Source of the DNA: Trichoplax sp. H2
Taxonomy: Eukaryota; Placozoa; Uniplacotomia; Trichoplacea
Length of the DNA: 64,000 nt
Reading direction: 5' to 3'
Assembly (NCBI GenBank): GCA_003344405.1
Contig: NOWV01000201.1
Coordinates: 1 to 64,000 of the forward strand
Shown here in pieces: positions 26,129 through 38,604 of this stretch. The position numbers and the translations under genes are program-made. Every line of letters begins with the position of its first letter. Positions within the stretch are counted from its first letter, which is position 1. The notes under the pieces were generated by a model. That model did not search any database. It was not told the origin of the DNA and saw only the letters and a list, made by a program, of their open reading frames with translations.

Positions 26129-29100
26129 TTAAGCTATATTGGTCTTGGAAGAATGATTTTTATAATTAAATGATGTTGTTGCAACTAATTTTGTCCGACT
26201 GCAACTATTAATGATTTGGCGGGCACTAACAGTTGATTCTTGTCGGCGTTTGCTATTTTTCTTTTCAACAGAATGAGCATGAAATAAAGGACGATGCACT
26301 AAATAGTAGAGGCCTAATAACATAAGAATGATTACAATACCGCTAATTGCAGCTATTAAAAAGATATGCCATGGGTTGTTGAAGAAATGCGTAGAAGGTA
26401 TCTCTTGCATAGGAGTATAGCTTGCAATGTTACTTGGTATACTTATTGATGAACATAAAACTGCTCTAATGCGAAACTGATAACCTTGGCTAGATAGATT
26501 GAGCAGCTTGGTTGGTATATAATAATAAAGGGAACGGACAATATTATCTGTAATATTCTGAAATTCATACTGACTGTTAGCTATTTTATATTGGATTATA
26601 AAACCGACACTTTCCATTAGATCGTAAGTTTTCCACTCTAACAGTAGGCGAAAGCTTTCTACCTCTACCGATTTGATTGTCAGACTATGAGGAGTAGAAG
26701 GAACTTGGCAATGCGTCATATCGTATGAGATATCCATAGGAACTCCATAGCCATAGTGACCACGAGCAGTAATAGTAAAGGTGTAGGATCCTTCCGGCAA
26801 TTCTTCGATGGAGTAAATTGGATTCGATGTGACCGTGGATATTCTTGGATAAGTTGGATCCTCAAGTGAGAAATATTCCACACGATAATATTCAATATAT
26901 TGATAGCTCGTTTTAAAATCTAGCCATGAAGGTGTTTTCCATTTGACTATCACTCCACTTGTATTCTGTCTGGTAAAAGTAACATCACGAATTCGATCTG
27001 CAAATGCAATCTTGAGGTCAGGAATTGAAGTTGATAACACGGTTGATATTTATAGGATGTAATTTATGAGTAGCTTGCTATAAAACTAAAACCAATTACC
27101 TGGTACTGGATTCGTTACGTTAACAGTAGTAATTCTCTTGATTTGGCTATCACCACCGTCGCCATTAGCGCAAAGTTGAAACTTGTATACGGCTCCTTGC
27201 TGCACGGAATGGAGTACAATATCCGATAAATTGTAGACAACAATGCTGGTTGGCTTCAAGAGTGCTGCTCCTTCTTTCCAAAAATAAATCTAGTTGCATA
27301 AATCATATCATAGTTAATGGAAATGGTTGGACTGATGATTCATCATAGATTGATACAGCTTATATTTTTACAGTAAATCTAAAATTAATTTGCAATTGCC
27401 AACTAATGGCGCATTCAAAAAGCGCACTACTTTTGCCTACTGAATTTAGCTGATATAGTCTAATGTTACAGAGCAGCTTTACTTTGTAGTAGTAACATAG
27501 CCATCACAAGATAGTTTATCCAGTGATGGACTGATAGCGATTAATGGCAATTTTGCCTACAGTAAACTATTGGATATTACTAATTTTAGAACATGCTAAT
27601 CTCGACTGAATATCATGGACAGCAATAAGTATGGATATCACCATGCTAGAACGCCGTAAACTGTAATCAACTACTATTGATACGAACCTTATTGCGTTGA
27701 GAAATTTTAACTTCGGCACTATTCCAGACATTTTCAAAGCGAACGCGAATAACACTTAAACCAATGACATACAACTTGGGGAATGGTGGCAATGAAGTAG
27801 GAGGAGGTATACTTGTTTTAACAGTAGCGGTTGGCGTTTTCATCTCACTTTCGCCAACTGAATTCCAAGCTACTAAGTAAAAATTGTATTTAAGATTGGG
27901 TAGGACATCTTGTAAAGTATACTGTCCGCTATTATCGACTTCTTTTACTTGCCAACCCGATCGATATGGACGATAGTATAAGCGATAATTTAAGTTAGGT
28001 CCATTATGAAATTTTTGAGGTAATGGTATCCACGATATAGTTATAAATTGATAACTTGCACCGGTAGTGCTAGCGTAGAATTGAGTTGGTGCCATTGCTG
28101 GTTTATCAGTTAGTGTTGTAACTTTATATTCTTGAGTGTATTGACTTTGGCCAACGGCGTTAATAGCAGCAACTTTAAGTATGTAATGATGATATGGAAT
28201 TAAATTATCTAATACAGTAGTTACAATCGTCGATGGACCGCTAAAACTGTCGGCTGGTACAAATCGTTGATTCCATCTCCTGGTTGATCTTAATTGGTAA
28301 TCAATCTGAAAATAAGTCAAAGGTTTCTCCGGCAGTATCTGTTGTTGCCAGGATAGTGTTATCGATCGCGATGAAACTTGATTAATTCGTAAATACTTGG
28401 GCTGATGTGGAATATCGATGACATTCACCTTAGCGCTTCCAGTATTTCTTACATAACCGTAATCATGAACATACGATAGAACGCGACAAATATATAAACC
28501 TCCATCTTGGATTGTACTTTTGTCTATTATTAACATGCTGCTGCTTTCATTAGCTGTGATAATTCGCTTCGAAGTATTAGAAGTTGTAAAACTCCATAGG
28601 ATGGAATGATTAAGTCCATATTGATGATTTTGGATATTACAGGTTAATCGAATACGTTTACCCCTTTTGATCACTAGTTTATTATGGTTGAATACTACCT
28701 GGAATGAAGGAATAATAATGACATTGGTTTGGATTGCTATGGAACCATTTCGATTACTAGCAATGCATTTATAACTTCCTTGATCGGAGAATTCAACATG
28801 ATGGACAATTAATGTTCCATTCGATGGTATAATAGTATATTTAGAAGATTGTACTGCTGATAAATTATGATTGTCTTTCATAAAAGATATAATTGGTTTT
28901 GGAAAGGCAACGGCTTTACAAATAATCCTATTTCTTCGATTGATTATCCATTTTGTGATAGCAAAAGGTCGTATAAGGAATGATGGTACAGAATCGAAAA
29001 CAAAATTAGCAATAGCTGACTTGACAATATTTCCAAATTGATTAGTAGCCATGCAGGTATAGACTTTGGTATCAGATTGTTGTAAAGATTGAATAATTAA

Positions 29101-30315
29101 TGTGCCATTATGAGAATAAATACGATGTTTAGTTGTGTTCGAGATAATATTGCCATTAGCATACCATCGGTAGTGGATATAGCTTCCACTTGCTTGACAA
29201 TGCCAAGCAAAAGAAGTACGATGAAGACTAACCGTGATATCTTGAATACCATTTTTCCATTTAGGCGGTACAATCACTGTTAATGTTGCTAGATGTTGAG
29301 AAATGGTATGGCCATAATTATCGTTGATTTGGCAATAATATTGGCCTTCATCCTCTTGTTGTATATTAGCAATAGTCAACCTGTATTGATTGTTACTGAG
29401 TTGAAATCGATGTGGAGGCAAGAAGCCATGCAATTTGTACCAACGAATTTTAAATGCTGAATTGCCAGTAACAACACATTGAAAATGGACTTGACTTTGA
29501 CCAGCTTGCACTATTTGATCGATAGGAGCAGCAACTATACTTATCGGTTTATGTAATTCTGATAGACTGGGTGTAAAGCTAATATTTAACAGTTGTCTAC
29601 GGCCATGATTAACTACAGTAACATAATTATGGGCAATTGGATCATAGAGTTGAAAAACCGAATGACAGCGATAAGTGCTTGTATCTGATGGTCCGACTGA
29701 AGTAAAATGTAATGTTCCATCGTGGATAGATTGATATAAATGTGGGTATTTCTCTATATCGATGAAATGATCATTATCTCGTGTCCAATAAATAGTATTT
29801 GGTGATGGATTTGTTTGTACAGGAATAGGACAAGTTAATTGAGCATACTGTCCACTTTGGAAAGAGTAGGTAGAAATATGTATATTATCAAATTGATTAA
29901 ATGGCAATAGTAGATGTCGTAGTTGTAAAGTTGCTATACGACTAACACTGATGCCATAGTTATGTATAGCGAAACATTGATAATTTCCAGCATCGGATAA
30001 TCGGATTAAATTAAAAGTGAGATTACCATTTTGCAAAACAAGTCGATCATTAAGCTGTATAGGCTGTTGATTGTGAGTCCAATAATATGTAACGCGTTGA
30101 TTGGGCAGACTTTCTTCAAGTTGGCATGTTAGGGTTAAATTACCGCGATAATAGCGGGGAGAAATAGCATGTTTACCTTGATAATCAAGCGGTTGTAGAC
30201 GAAAATTGACCTTAAAATCGTTAGCATGATTGGATCGAATCAATGTTGTTAGAAGTAAGATGAAATACCATTGACATCTTTGCTTAGTTAGTTTCCAGAC
30301 CATTTTCAGTATCAT
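26129..30315 (-). CDS. L1-type cell-adhesion receptor (6 Ig + 5 FN3 + TM)
   Basis: Single-pass IgCAM at the cell surface, expected to mediate homophilic or heterophilic adhesion. Three minus exons, 30315-27688, 27289-27100 and 26997-26129, join in phase (0, then 1) to 1228 codons. A signal peptide (WYFILLLTTLI) precedes six Ig domains, each with a Cys pair (LTCQ/YQCFA, LTCP/YRCHS, FQCVV/YYCQI, WHCQA/YTCMA, IICKA/YKCIA, LTCNI/YICRV) at about 35-640. Five FN3 domains follow at about 643-1140. The TM (HIFLIAAISGIVIILMLLG) is at 1150-1173 and a 55-residue basic tail ends SKTNIA. Domain order and length match L1CAM/neurofascin (human L1 is 1257 aa), but the FIGQY ankyrin motif is missing, so orthology is unproven. 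Contactins (6 Ig + 4 FN3, GPI-anchored) are the main alternative. The first intron has a GTTCGT donor. A CCAG just before the ATG could be a 5'UTR acceptor. Confidence 0.9.
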
Positions 30316-33300
30316 CAGTTCTGGAAAAAGCGAAAAGGAATGATTAAAATAAGAGAGAAGAAATAATAGGCTGCCCAGTTGATTACTTGAACTTATTTTG
30401 AGGGATAGGAAGTGAGACAGAGAGATAGAATGAGCTGGTCAGTTTTTTGCAATGAATCTAGTAGAGTAGTCATCAAATTGCTTTGATTTACAAAGTCAAT
30501 GGCCACAGTTTGGTTCAAGGCTTTGGTAGTAAACAATGAAAGAAATGATAGATATACATCTTAATCTAAGCTATTAATTTAAAATAGAATAGAATGTGAA
30601 TTACAACAGTTGTTTTTAGAGTGAGAGGTCGTTGAAACAGCTGTGATCGATTTCAACGTGATAGGTAGACAATAACTTTGCAATTGATGATGACGATGTT
30701 GACGTTTCCTATAGACTATTCTACTTTGATCGATGCTTGTGTGCTATTGATTAAGTTATGATTTCAGGTTTATTGACAAAGCCATTGAATGGAAATATCC
30801 TCGAAAAATTTTAACTAACTTAACAAGTATTAATGATTGAAAATATCCAATAACAATCACGCCATGATCCATCTAATATTAAAACATCCGCTAATAGTAG
30901 ATAAGGAGAGAGATTTCTATTATCTCCTATTTGTGAACATCTGTAGTGATTTATTATCTATCACAATCTAATTATAATATTCATGGAGATAGTGAAAATT
31001 ACTTTGTTTTATTGACAATTAAAAAATATCAATATGATGATTTAATATTAACATGATTGAAATAAACTCCATCTACAATGGCTATATTATCCTTTTATTA
31101 CCTTATTCGATTTTTAAAGTCTTTTCTCTCCATCACAGTGATCTTTCAGTTTCTAAATCTGTTTATTCAAGTAAAAAAATTGTATCGTTAAAATTATATC
31201 AAACGATATTCCTGTTTCATGGATGGTAACAATAAATGATAACATTAGCTAGATAGAGAAATAAATCATGTCTTCATTCCTTAAAAACCATATGATTTAT
31301 ACGGCTGATTCAATTTCGTTCATTTTTTTTCATCCATGATTTCAAAAGGTTATTTTATTATCTTGTACAATAGGCTAAACAACAATAGTTGTCGGAACAA
31401 TCTCAATCATAATTACAAATTAAGTTAATTGCCGTGAGTACAGGTGATTGCGTTGTGATTATCCTAATGATGTTTACGATCTGTACAATTACGTATGATA
31501 AAGCTTCATGTAGAGGTAATATCTTAAAAAATGACATTTCAAACTAATATGTTTACAAGTGAAAATTATTGGTACTTGAAAACAGTTTGTCATAGTAGAG
31601 CTCGATGTGGATTTATTTTTGATCGAAAGAATTGCCGATAGTCATCTTTTCATCAAGCTATTGATATAAAGAGTTAACAATAACTTAATTATGTCACAAC
31701 TATTCAACGATAATAAACTTCTAGATAAAGATGATAAAGTAACATATTACTATTAAGTTAATTGTTTTCAACTCGATGATTGTTTCTGATTTATGTCAGA
31801 TAAAAGAAAAAACCAGTTCGAGTTTGAAGAAAGACGTTTCATATAATCTCTCTATTCTTTCTACTGGTAATACGATTAATCATAACAAATGTGAACTTAT
31901 GCTCGATTCAACTGTATTCTTTCTTGATCACTGTGATGGTATTTCGTTCTTTTAGTTAAAATGAAGATAGGAGTTTATAGTATTATCATTTTGATGAAAT
32001 TTGGCGAAAACCCGAATATATATTGAGTATAAAACCGATATCTTTGTATTATATGATCTTTGCCGGGCTGCGAGTATTAACGGTCATATGTCGATGATTG
32101 AGGATGTATGGCTATAATGCCGCTAATATAAATGTTACCACCTTTTCATTTTACAGATGTAGTTGATTCAATCTGATGAGTTATTATCATTATAAGGTTG
32201 TAGTAACCTTCTATTTAGCATTTCTGTCTCTTATCCATTTTTAATTCTAGCACAGTTGATGCTATTTTTTAAAATATCAGTTATTAATAAATGACAAAAT
32301 AGGATAAGAACGTCCAAAATATTTTACACGATGGATATCAACAGCTAAATTATACAAAGCAATGATGATTTTTTTACTTCAATATTGATGTTGACAAGAT
32401 AGGATTACAATATCATAAAATTTATCGTACTATATCTCAATCGCACAGCAATGCCTAATATACTCTAAACTTTGATAATTTTCTGCTCATAATTGGGCAA
32501 TTTCGCAAATGATTTATAAATTATTTTGGTTATAGTAATGTAATATTGCCGTCTTTTAAACCGAAATTGAGATGATCTGAAAGCGTAAAGTGCATAGAAT
32601 GTTAAGAGTTCATTTCATCTACTTTTATTCCCGACATAGTTTAAACCGAACTAGTCTAAGTGTAATTAATAAAGCGGAAATATGATTTACTGTGAAGTTA
32701 ACATTTACTATATCTCCAGAATCTCAACTAGCTATACGTATATTCTATACATGAAAGATGTATTTTAAGTGTTACATGTCAAGAAGTAGGGAATAGTTCC
32801 TGTAAAAAATAGAATCAATGCAGTAACAAAGTATGACAGGAATGATATCACTTACAATGATCCCATCAATTGACGGTTACAATAAGCACATATATTAAAT
32901 TCACTTAAATGATATTTTTGTTATTTATGTATTGCTGTTGGCGTTATTTTGCTGATGAATCTTGTTTACTAGTATATTAAGGGAAGGACTGGATGTGTTT
33001 GGATTGACTAGTTTCACCACGATTGAAACGTACGGTAGGTACGTTATCCTATCGATAATCCTAGATCAGATCAGATTAGATCATAACTTAAGGTTACGTC
33101 AATTTAATGCTACGGTATCGAACAAATTCGAAAGTAAGTCATTGCATTTCAGATTAAACACCAGCGATAGATCATCCAATTCATTCATTCTTGAATAGTA
33201 GTTCGCTTAATGTTGAGATATACGGTGCATGATCTGCCAAATTTATAATATATTATCAAATATAATATGTTCACCGTTTACTGTAAACGAGAACCATAGA

Positions 33301-34046
33301 AGATACAAGTTAATTTACTTAATAGACATACAGTAGATCATTTCACTTTATTCAGTATACGATAAGTAGCTAACAGTGATTTATTGGCCAACAGCTAATT
33401 TCTTTTTGTTACAGTTATGAATAAGCTTTATCAAATTGTAACTTAGGTAATAGTACCTAAAAAGTCTTAAGAAGTTAATAGTTATTAAAATGTAAGAGTT
33501 TTAGAACATTATAAGTCATAATATCGTCAATGACTTTACACTTGAAGAAAATCGTGATTATTATTAATTTTTATTTGAATTTATACCATTAGCCATTTTT
33601 TTTTTATCAGGATCAATTAAAATAGATGCAAATAATGGTCCATGACGTAAAGCGTTCAGGTCCATTTTGAATATTTAAAATTGATAGTATATATAGAAGG
33701 CTAATTTCACAAAGGATGGGATTAATTTATTTATTCAATCAAAAGTCTACGAAAGAAATTGTCAGTCTTTAGTAGTGATAACAATGGATCTTGAATATTT
33801 CTTGGCATGAACAATCGTATTGCAGTTATCGTCTTGATGAGCCAATGCCAAAATAAATATGGTATGCTTTCATAGAAAAGGAAATGCAATCTAAAGTATA
33901 TGATATGCATTCTGGATGGTGTTTCCTAACGAGAGTAATCAATTACAGAGATCTCTTTTTCCGAGATGACTGCCAATTAGATGATAGCCAGTTCTACTAA
34001 GTGTAATATTGACTAGTGCGTATGGATGGAGTTATGTACGGTCTCA
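30316..34046. other. Intergenic spacer, no gene seen
   Basis: About 3.7 kb of AT-rich sequence between the IgCAM start and the DFPase stop. The longest open frames (for example 32962-33198) have no recognisable protein features. The IgCAM promoter should lie at its left end and the DFPase 3'UTR at its right end, with TTTATT near 33727 as a candidate minus-strand AATAAA. Confidence 0.5.
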
Positions 34047-35893
34047 TTAAAGTTCACAATATTGTTTTTGTCCTTGAAATTTCCAATCAAAGTACCATAA
34101 ACCATGATATTGATGTTCAGTAACATATACTCGGTTAGAATTGGGTTGAAAGTGTACATTACTTGGCTTGTTGAAGGGACATTCTATTCTATAAGTATGC
34201 TTGCCAGAATGATCGAATACGTCAACATGTGATCCATCCCAATTAGCAACCAATAAGTTACCTTGGCAATCGAAATCCATACCATCAGGTCCGTTGTCTT
34301 CACTATCATTTGGTAAAGTTGCCCATAAACGCTTATTTGTGATTTGACCATCTCCAATGATATCGTAGGCCCACAATTTTCTAGGCACGGTCTCTGCTAC
34401 AATGAGTGTTTTATCGTCGGCAGTTACCGCTAAGCCATTACTGAATCGAAAACCTGTATCTAGTTTAACCACATCTCCATTCCGCTGACGGCAATATAAG
34501 CTACCAAATGGTTCCTACAATTAAATTATTATCGTACTGTCATTAACACATATGCGGTATGCAATTACACAATTATTGTAGTTTATTAAAAGCCTATGCG
34601 AATGTTTATCGTCCAATCTATTTCATGGCAATTTAGGACATATAATATTAGCATCGCCGTTGTAGTTACTATCCACATACGAGTTCACTATGTCAGGAAG
34701 ATCAATAAATTGCGATCAGGGATAGTTTACGAATTCATTTCGCTCAGTATGATAGTACTGTCAATAACAGTAAATCCTACAACACAGCAATTTACAGCCT
34801 ACTCGTACGATGTTATCCTAATATAAATTTACTTTCAAAGTGAACTCATATTAAGATAATGTAGAGTTTACAATCAATGTAATCCAACTATTTTCATACC
34901 AGGCGAAATGAATTTGTTAACTAGCTATTAACCTTGCTAACAGAGTGAACTCGTATTACGATGATACTGTAAGAAGGAGTTGTAAAACACGCTATTGTAG
35001 GATTTAAAATTGTTGGAAATGCTTTGATACTAAGCTAAATGAATTTGCTAATTATTGCTATGATTGATTTATTCGTTAATCTTCGTGACAGAGTGAACTC
35101 AAATTAGTTAATACTACATGAAATTGATTTGCACACCATCTATGACTGTCATGTATTACTCGTTGCGATTGTCAAGAAAGATTCAAGAATAGTTTCCAAA
35201 TTCATTGCGTTTAGTATGAAAGTACTGTATTTACAGTCATTGTAAAGCCTCTAACTGAGTAGTATTTTACTGTATAACCTATTCGTTAGCCATAACTGAT
35301 GTTAGTGCTTCGTAAGCATTGTCATTCATCACTTGATTATTATTTAGTGTTAATAAACTGTAAAATGTAGAGGACTGAGTTGAGGTAGTTATCAAGGTTA
35401 CATTACATTATGCAGTCATTCGTCGTTTTGTGATCATTTTCCCTACTACCTTGATTGATCTTTGATAAGGTTGAGGAGCAATAGGTCCAGCAGGAGCAGA
35501 AACATAAAGGTTACCTCGCGAATCGAATGCACAATCATTGCAACCTTGCATTACTTGGCCTTCACATTCTTCAACTATTTGTGTGGCATGACCGTCTGGC
35601 GATACTTTTAATATTCCATGTCTCATATCAGCCACCCAAATATTATTCTCTTGATCACATTGGCAACCTGCAGGAATTCCACCCACACCATGAAATTTCG
35701 GTCTGCACCATACAGTTGATTGTCCATTTTGTAAATTTATCTTTAAAATCTGACCAGCTGATCGGCCATCCTCTTCTTCAACCTCAGGTGCAACCATCAT
35801 CAGTTGACCATTTTTGTTGAAAACAGGCCCTTCTGCTCCTAATAAACCTTCAGCAACCTTGGTAAATTCAACTTTTAGCTTTTCTGCGCTCAT
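34047..35893 (-). CDS. DFPase-like SMP-30/gluconolactonase-family hydrolase
   Basis: Six-bladed beta-propeller, calcium-dependent esterase/lactonase of the SMP-30 superfamily, closest to squid diisopropyl-fluorophosphatase. Exons 35893-35450 and 34514-34047 join in phase 0 to 303 residues (squid enzyme 314). Blocks such as GAEGPVF, VAPEVE, GGIPAGCQCD, VADMR, MQGCNDCAFD, NLYVSAPAGP, GMDFD, NLLVANW, CPFNKPSN and VTEH match the squid enzyme closely. The residues equal to squid Glu21, Asn120, Asn175, Asp229 and His287 are all present (here Glu21, Asn119, Asn174, Asp225, His282), so the calcium site and active site look intact. There is no signal peptide, so it is probably cytosolic. The natural substrate of this group is unknown. 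The protein ends KQYCEL, slightly shorter than squid. Confidence 0.94.
34515..35449 (-). other. DFPase intron with diverged internal repeats
   Basis: GTAGTA donor and TTGTAG acceptor. Marks such as CAGAGTGAACTC followed by TATTA recur near 34832, 34937 and 35088. A larger block around 34710-34810 (AGTATGATAGTACTGTCAA...GTAAA) is echoed near 35205-35285. The 76-codon open frame in this intron is not a gene. Confidence 0.65.
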
Positions 35894-36426
35894 AGTGACT
35901 TAATTTACCTTTAATAATGGCATTAATTAATCAACCAACATCAACTGGGCAATGTGGACGTGAAGAAGTTGAATATTTGAACTCGCAATCGAGGCTAATC
36001 GATGTCATCAGGCGTAGTAAACTCAAGGGCTACTGAAGAGAATAGGATTGTATGGCTACAAAGTACCTACATGATACAGTACCCATTGAAAATGACAGCA
36101 GCTATACTAGACTCCAGCGTCATAATCGAACTTGAAAATCGATCGCTAAATAATTTAATTAGGTAAGGTACTGTATGATACATGATCTAGTGGCCAGTAT
36201 AATATGCATGTCTGTTCTCGTTTGAGATTCTGGTTCACTCAAAATCATTCCGTAACTTTGATTTAATTATTTTATAGATTTAGATTGGAGATGAATGTTA
36301 GTAAAATTTCCATGTCAATATTGCGTGGTAATGTTCAAAGTCGAAGGCTCCCAGGTACTGGCCTCCACAGTAGATTAATGTCCTATACAGGGAGAGATCA
36401 TAAAGTACTTGTTGATCTGGTGCGAT
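35894..36426. other. Intergenic spacer 5' of DFPase
   Basis: This is the upstream flank of the minus-strand DFPase gene. No repeat array, gene or clear promoter motif was seen. Confidence 0.4.
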
Positions 36427-36735
36427 AATAATAATTATTAATTATAATGCACTCTTCGATGGCATGTGTACTTCTAATAATTATAATGTACTCTTCTAAT
36501 TATGATAATGCACTCTTTCAAGGTATGTGTACTTCTCATTATTATAATGTACTCTTCCAAGGTATGTGTACTTCTAATAATTATAATGTACTCATGCAAA
36601 GTGCGTATACTTCTAATTATTATAATGCACTCTTCGATGGTATGTGTACTACTAATTGTTATAATGCACTCTTCAATGGTACGTGTACTTCTAATAATTA
36701 TAATGTACTCTTCTAAGGTACATGTACTAGTCGTA
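36427..36735. repeat. ~38-bp tandem array downstream of the carboxypeptidase
   Basis: Seven to eight units of the form GGTATGTGTACTTCTAATAA followed by TTATAATG(T/C)ACTCTTC. The array is open in two frames (79 and 89 codons), which is a by-product of the unit. Only about one unit is present at the matching place in the duplicated segment (near 40150-40190), so it expanded in one copy only or was lost from the other. Confidence 0.92.
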
Positions 36736-37205
36736 CTTTAAAACAAAATCCTTGAAACATTTTCAGGTAAGAATTTTTTTTGTCTCGTGAGTAAAAATTG
36801 AATTTAGCTTTATTGTCATATCGTACGCCGATCTTTAAATAGTTTGGAAACAGAGAATATGCAAACAAAATTAAGAATATCGTCATCGATCAATATCCTA
36901 TCCAATACTACAAAAGAGAAGATAGTTAACAAATTTATCAAAGCATTCGAAAAATACTACTTTCAGCAGTACTGCATTCGCAGTGACTGAACAAACTCGG
37001 TTATAATATATCTATATCTACACCGATGATGTAAATGGCTATAAACTATTTCAAACGCTCTGTTTTCGTCGAGTCGACTCTTTCTTATTTATACGATGAA
37101 AGGTATAGTTTGTCTTTTAAGTAGAAAATACTTTCAGTAAATGCTACACAAACAACCTCATCCTCATCCTCTAAAAAAATGCTAGATCTCCTCGATCGTT
37201 GTCAA

Positions 37206-38597
37206 TTAGCTTTTCTTGGGGGCGGTACTGTAGGGCTTGTTGTTGATAAAGTTATACATCATTTGGTATGCTTGCTGAGGTCTTAATGCTGGTACGGTAT
37301 GGCCTGCACCTCGAATTGTCAAGAAGTCAATCTTGTCATAACGCTCGACGAAACCTCCCACTTGTTTACCGTTGATATCCTTGTAAAACCATGGCTGTCT
37401 TGGCTTGATTACTTTCCTCTTTAAACTTCTGACTGCCCATTGATCACCTAAGAAATTGCAAACCGTATCGACATCTCCATTATAAACTAAGCCTCTGACT
37501 TTCTTCAGGAAACTGGGGAACATTTCTACAGTTTCGGCATACTGACTCTGATATTTAGCTCCGACTGCATTGGAACAGATATGCCAGGTTCCAGCATGAG
37601 GAGAGATGTGTAGAGCTTTTCTGACATCTTTACGATTTAAGTAGAAGGTTTCAGCAGTAGAGTTGATACATGGAACTATCGGTTGGCCATTGGCTGCTGA
37701 TTGAAATTTTCCAAATAAGTGAGCAGATAAGAAAGATCTTTTGACGCTGTCTATAACACTAGCTTGATCTGGATCGAAGCAGTCTCCATAGACATTGTAA
37801 GTGTCGATAGAAGATGGTATTTGCGCTTTGGCGATAAGTTCGAGACACATCATACTGGAGGGATTGTAAAAGTTACATTTACCATTTTTGCAACAGTGTT
37901 TCTGTAGCTGTTCCCATAAATCTGTTCCAAAGAAGCCATGATAGTAGTAGTAATAGATAATGGAGTTGGCCAAATTCTTTGAACTGATTACTCCATTACC
38001 GATAGCGAAACCCTTCAGTTTAATACTTGAATCGTTGATAATCCTAGCGACCAAAGTTGGAACGTAAATACCTGCATAGCTCTCGCCGGTAATGTAAAAG
38101 TCGTTCTTCTTGAATTGAGGGAACTTTTGAAAGAAATTCTTGATTGCTGCATAATTGTTTGCTGCTGTAGTGTTGTCAGTAAAGGCATAATCTTTATCCA
38201 TATTATATGAGAAGCCGACTCCAGCAGGTGACTCGAGGTATAAAACATTAGCAAATTTATTCCATGATGTGGTACGGTAATATAAGTGAGTACTATCGAG
38301 ATGAACTCCGAAAGGTCCATGCTCTGTTAAAAATCCGTCTAATGAACTGCAACCTGGACCACCGTTAAGCCAAAGGATTAATGGAGCCTGACTTGGATTT
38401 TTAGTAGCTTCTGCGAACCAATAATGTAATTGGTTTGTCTTTAGTCCTTTTAGGTAGCCAGAATAATGCTTGAACGATGGGGGATGAGGTAGGCCCGGTA
38501 GACTCTTGACCAAATCAGGATTCTTTGGGGCAGCATACGCAATACTCAGTACTGCAACCGCTAAGATGCCGGCAGATAGTAGGATTTGCTTCGTCAT
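37206..38597 (-). CDS. Serine carboxypeptidase, S10 family (cathepsin A-like)
   Basis: Secretory or lysosomal serine carboxypeptidase of the PPCA/cathepsin A type, removing C-terminal residues at acid pH. The coding region is one exon. I start it at the Met of MTKQILL (38597), giving 463 residues, because an acceptor (TTTGTTTAG) lies 7 bases upstream and a clean signal peptide follows (LLSAGILAVAVLSIAYA). The upstream in-frame ATG at 38630 would then be intronic. Markers are the NGGPGCSS oxyanion block, Ser173 in GESYAG, Asp in NGDVDTVCNF and His433 in GAGHTVP, plus SWNKFANVLYLESPAGVGFSY. Full family length, all catalytic residues present. A frameshifted, internally deleted duplicate lies 3.5 kb away. 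Vitellogenic-like and plant-type S10 enzymes are the other candidates within the family. Confidence 0.95.
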   Translation of the reverse strand: MTKQILLSAGILAVAVLSIAYAAPKNPDLVKSLPGLPHPPSFKHYSGYLKGLKTNQLHYWFAEATKNPSQAPLILWLNGGPGCSSLDGFLTEHGPFGVHLDSTHLYYRTTSWNKFANVLYLESPAGVGFSYNMDKDYAFTDNTTAANNYAAIKNFFQKFPQFKKNDFYITGESYAGIYVPTLVARIINDSSIKLKGFAIGNGVISSKNLANSIIYYYYYHGFFGTDLWEQLQKHCCKNGKCNFYNPSSMMCLELIAKAQIPSSIDTYNVYGDCFDPDQASVIDSVKRSFLSAHLFGKFQSAANGQPIVPCINSTAETFYLNRKDVRKALHISPHAGTWHICSNAVGAKYQSQYAETVEMFPSFLKKVRGLVYNGDVDTVCNFLGDQWAVRSLKRKVIKPRQPWFYKDINGKQVGGFVERYDKIDFLTIRGAGHTVPALRPQQAYQMMYNFINNKPYSTAPKKS

Positions 38598-38604
38598 GAC
38601 CTTC

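Noticed and set aside
34596-34826. 76-codon plus frame in the DFPase intron
   Set aside because: No protein features; it lies within a repeat-bearing intron.
36427-36735. CRISPR-like array
   Set aside because: Units are contiguous with no unique spacers, and the genome is eukaryotic.
38015-38320. 101-codon minus frame
   Set aside because: Shadow of the carboxypeptidase gene in another frame.
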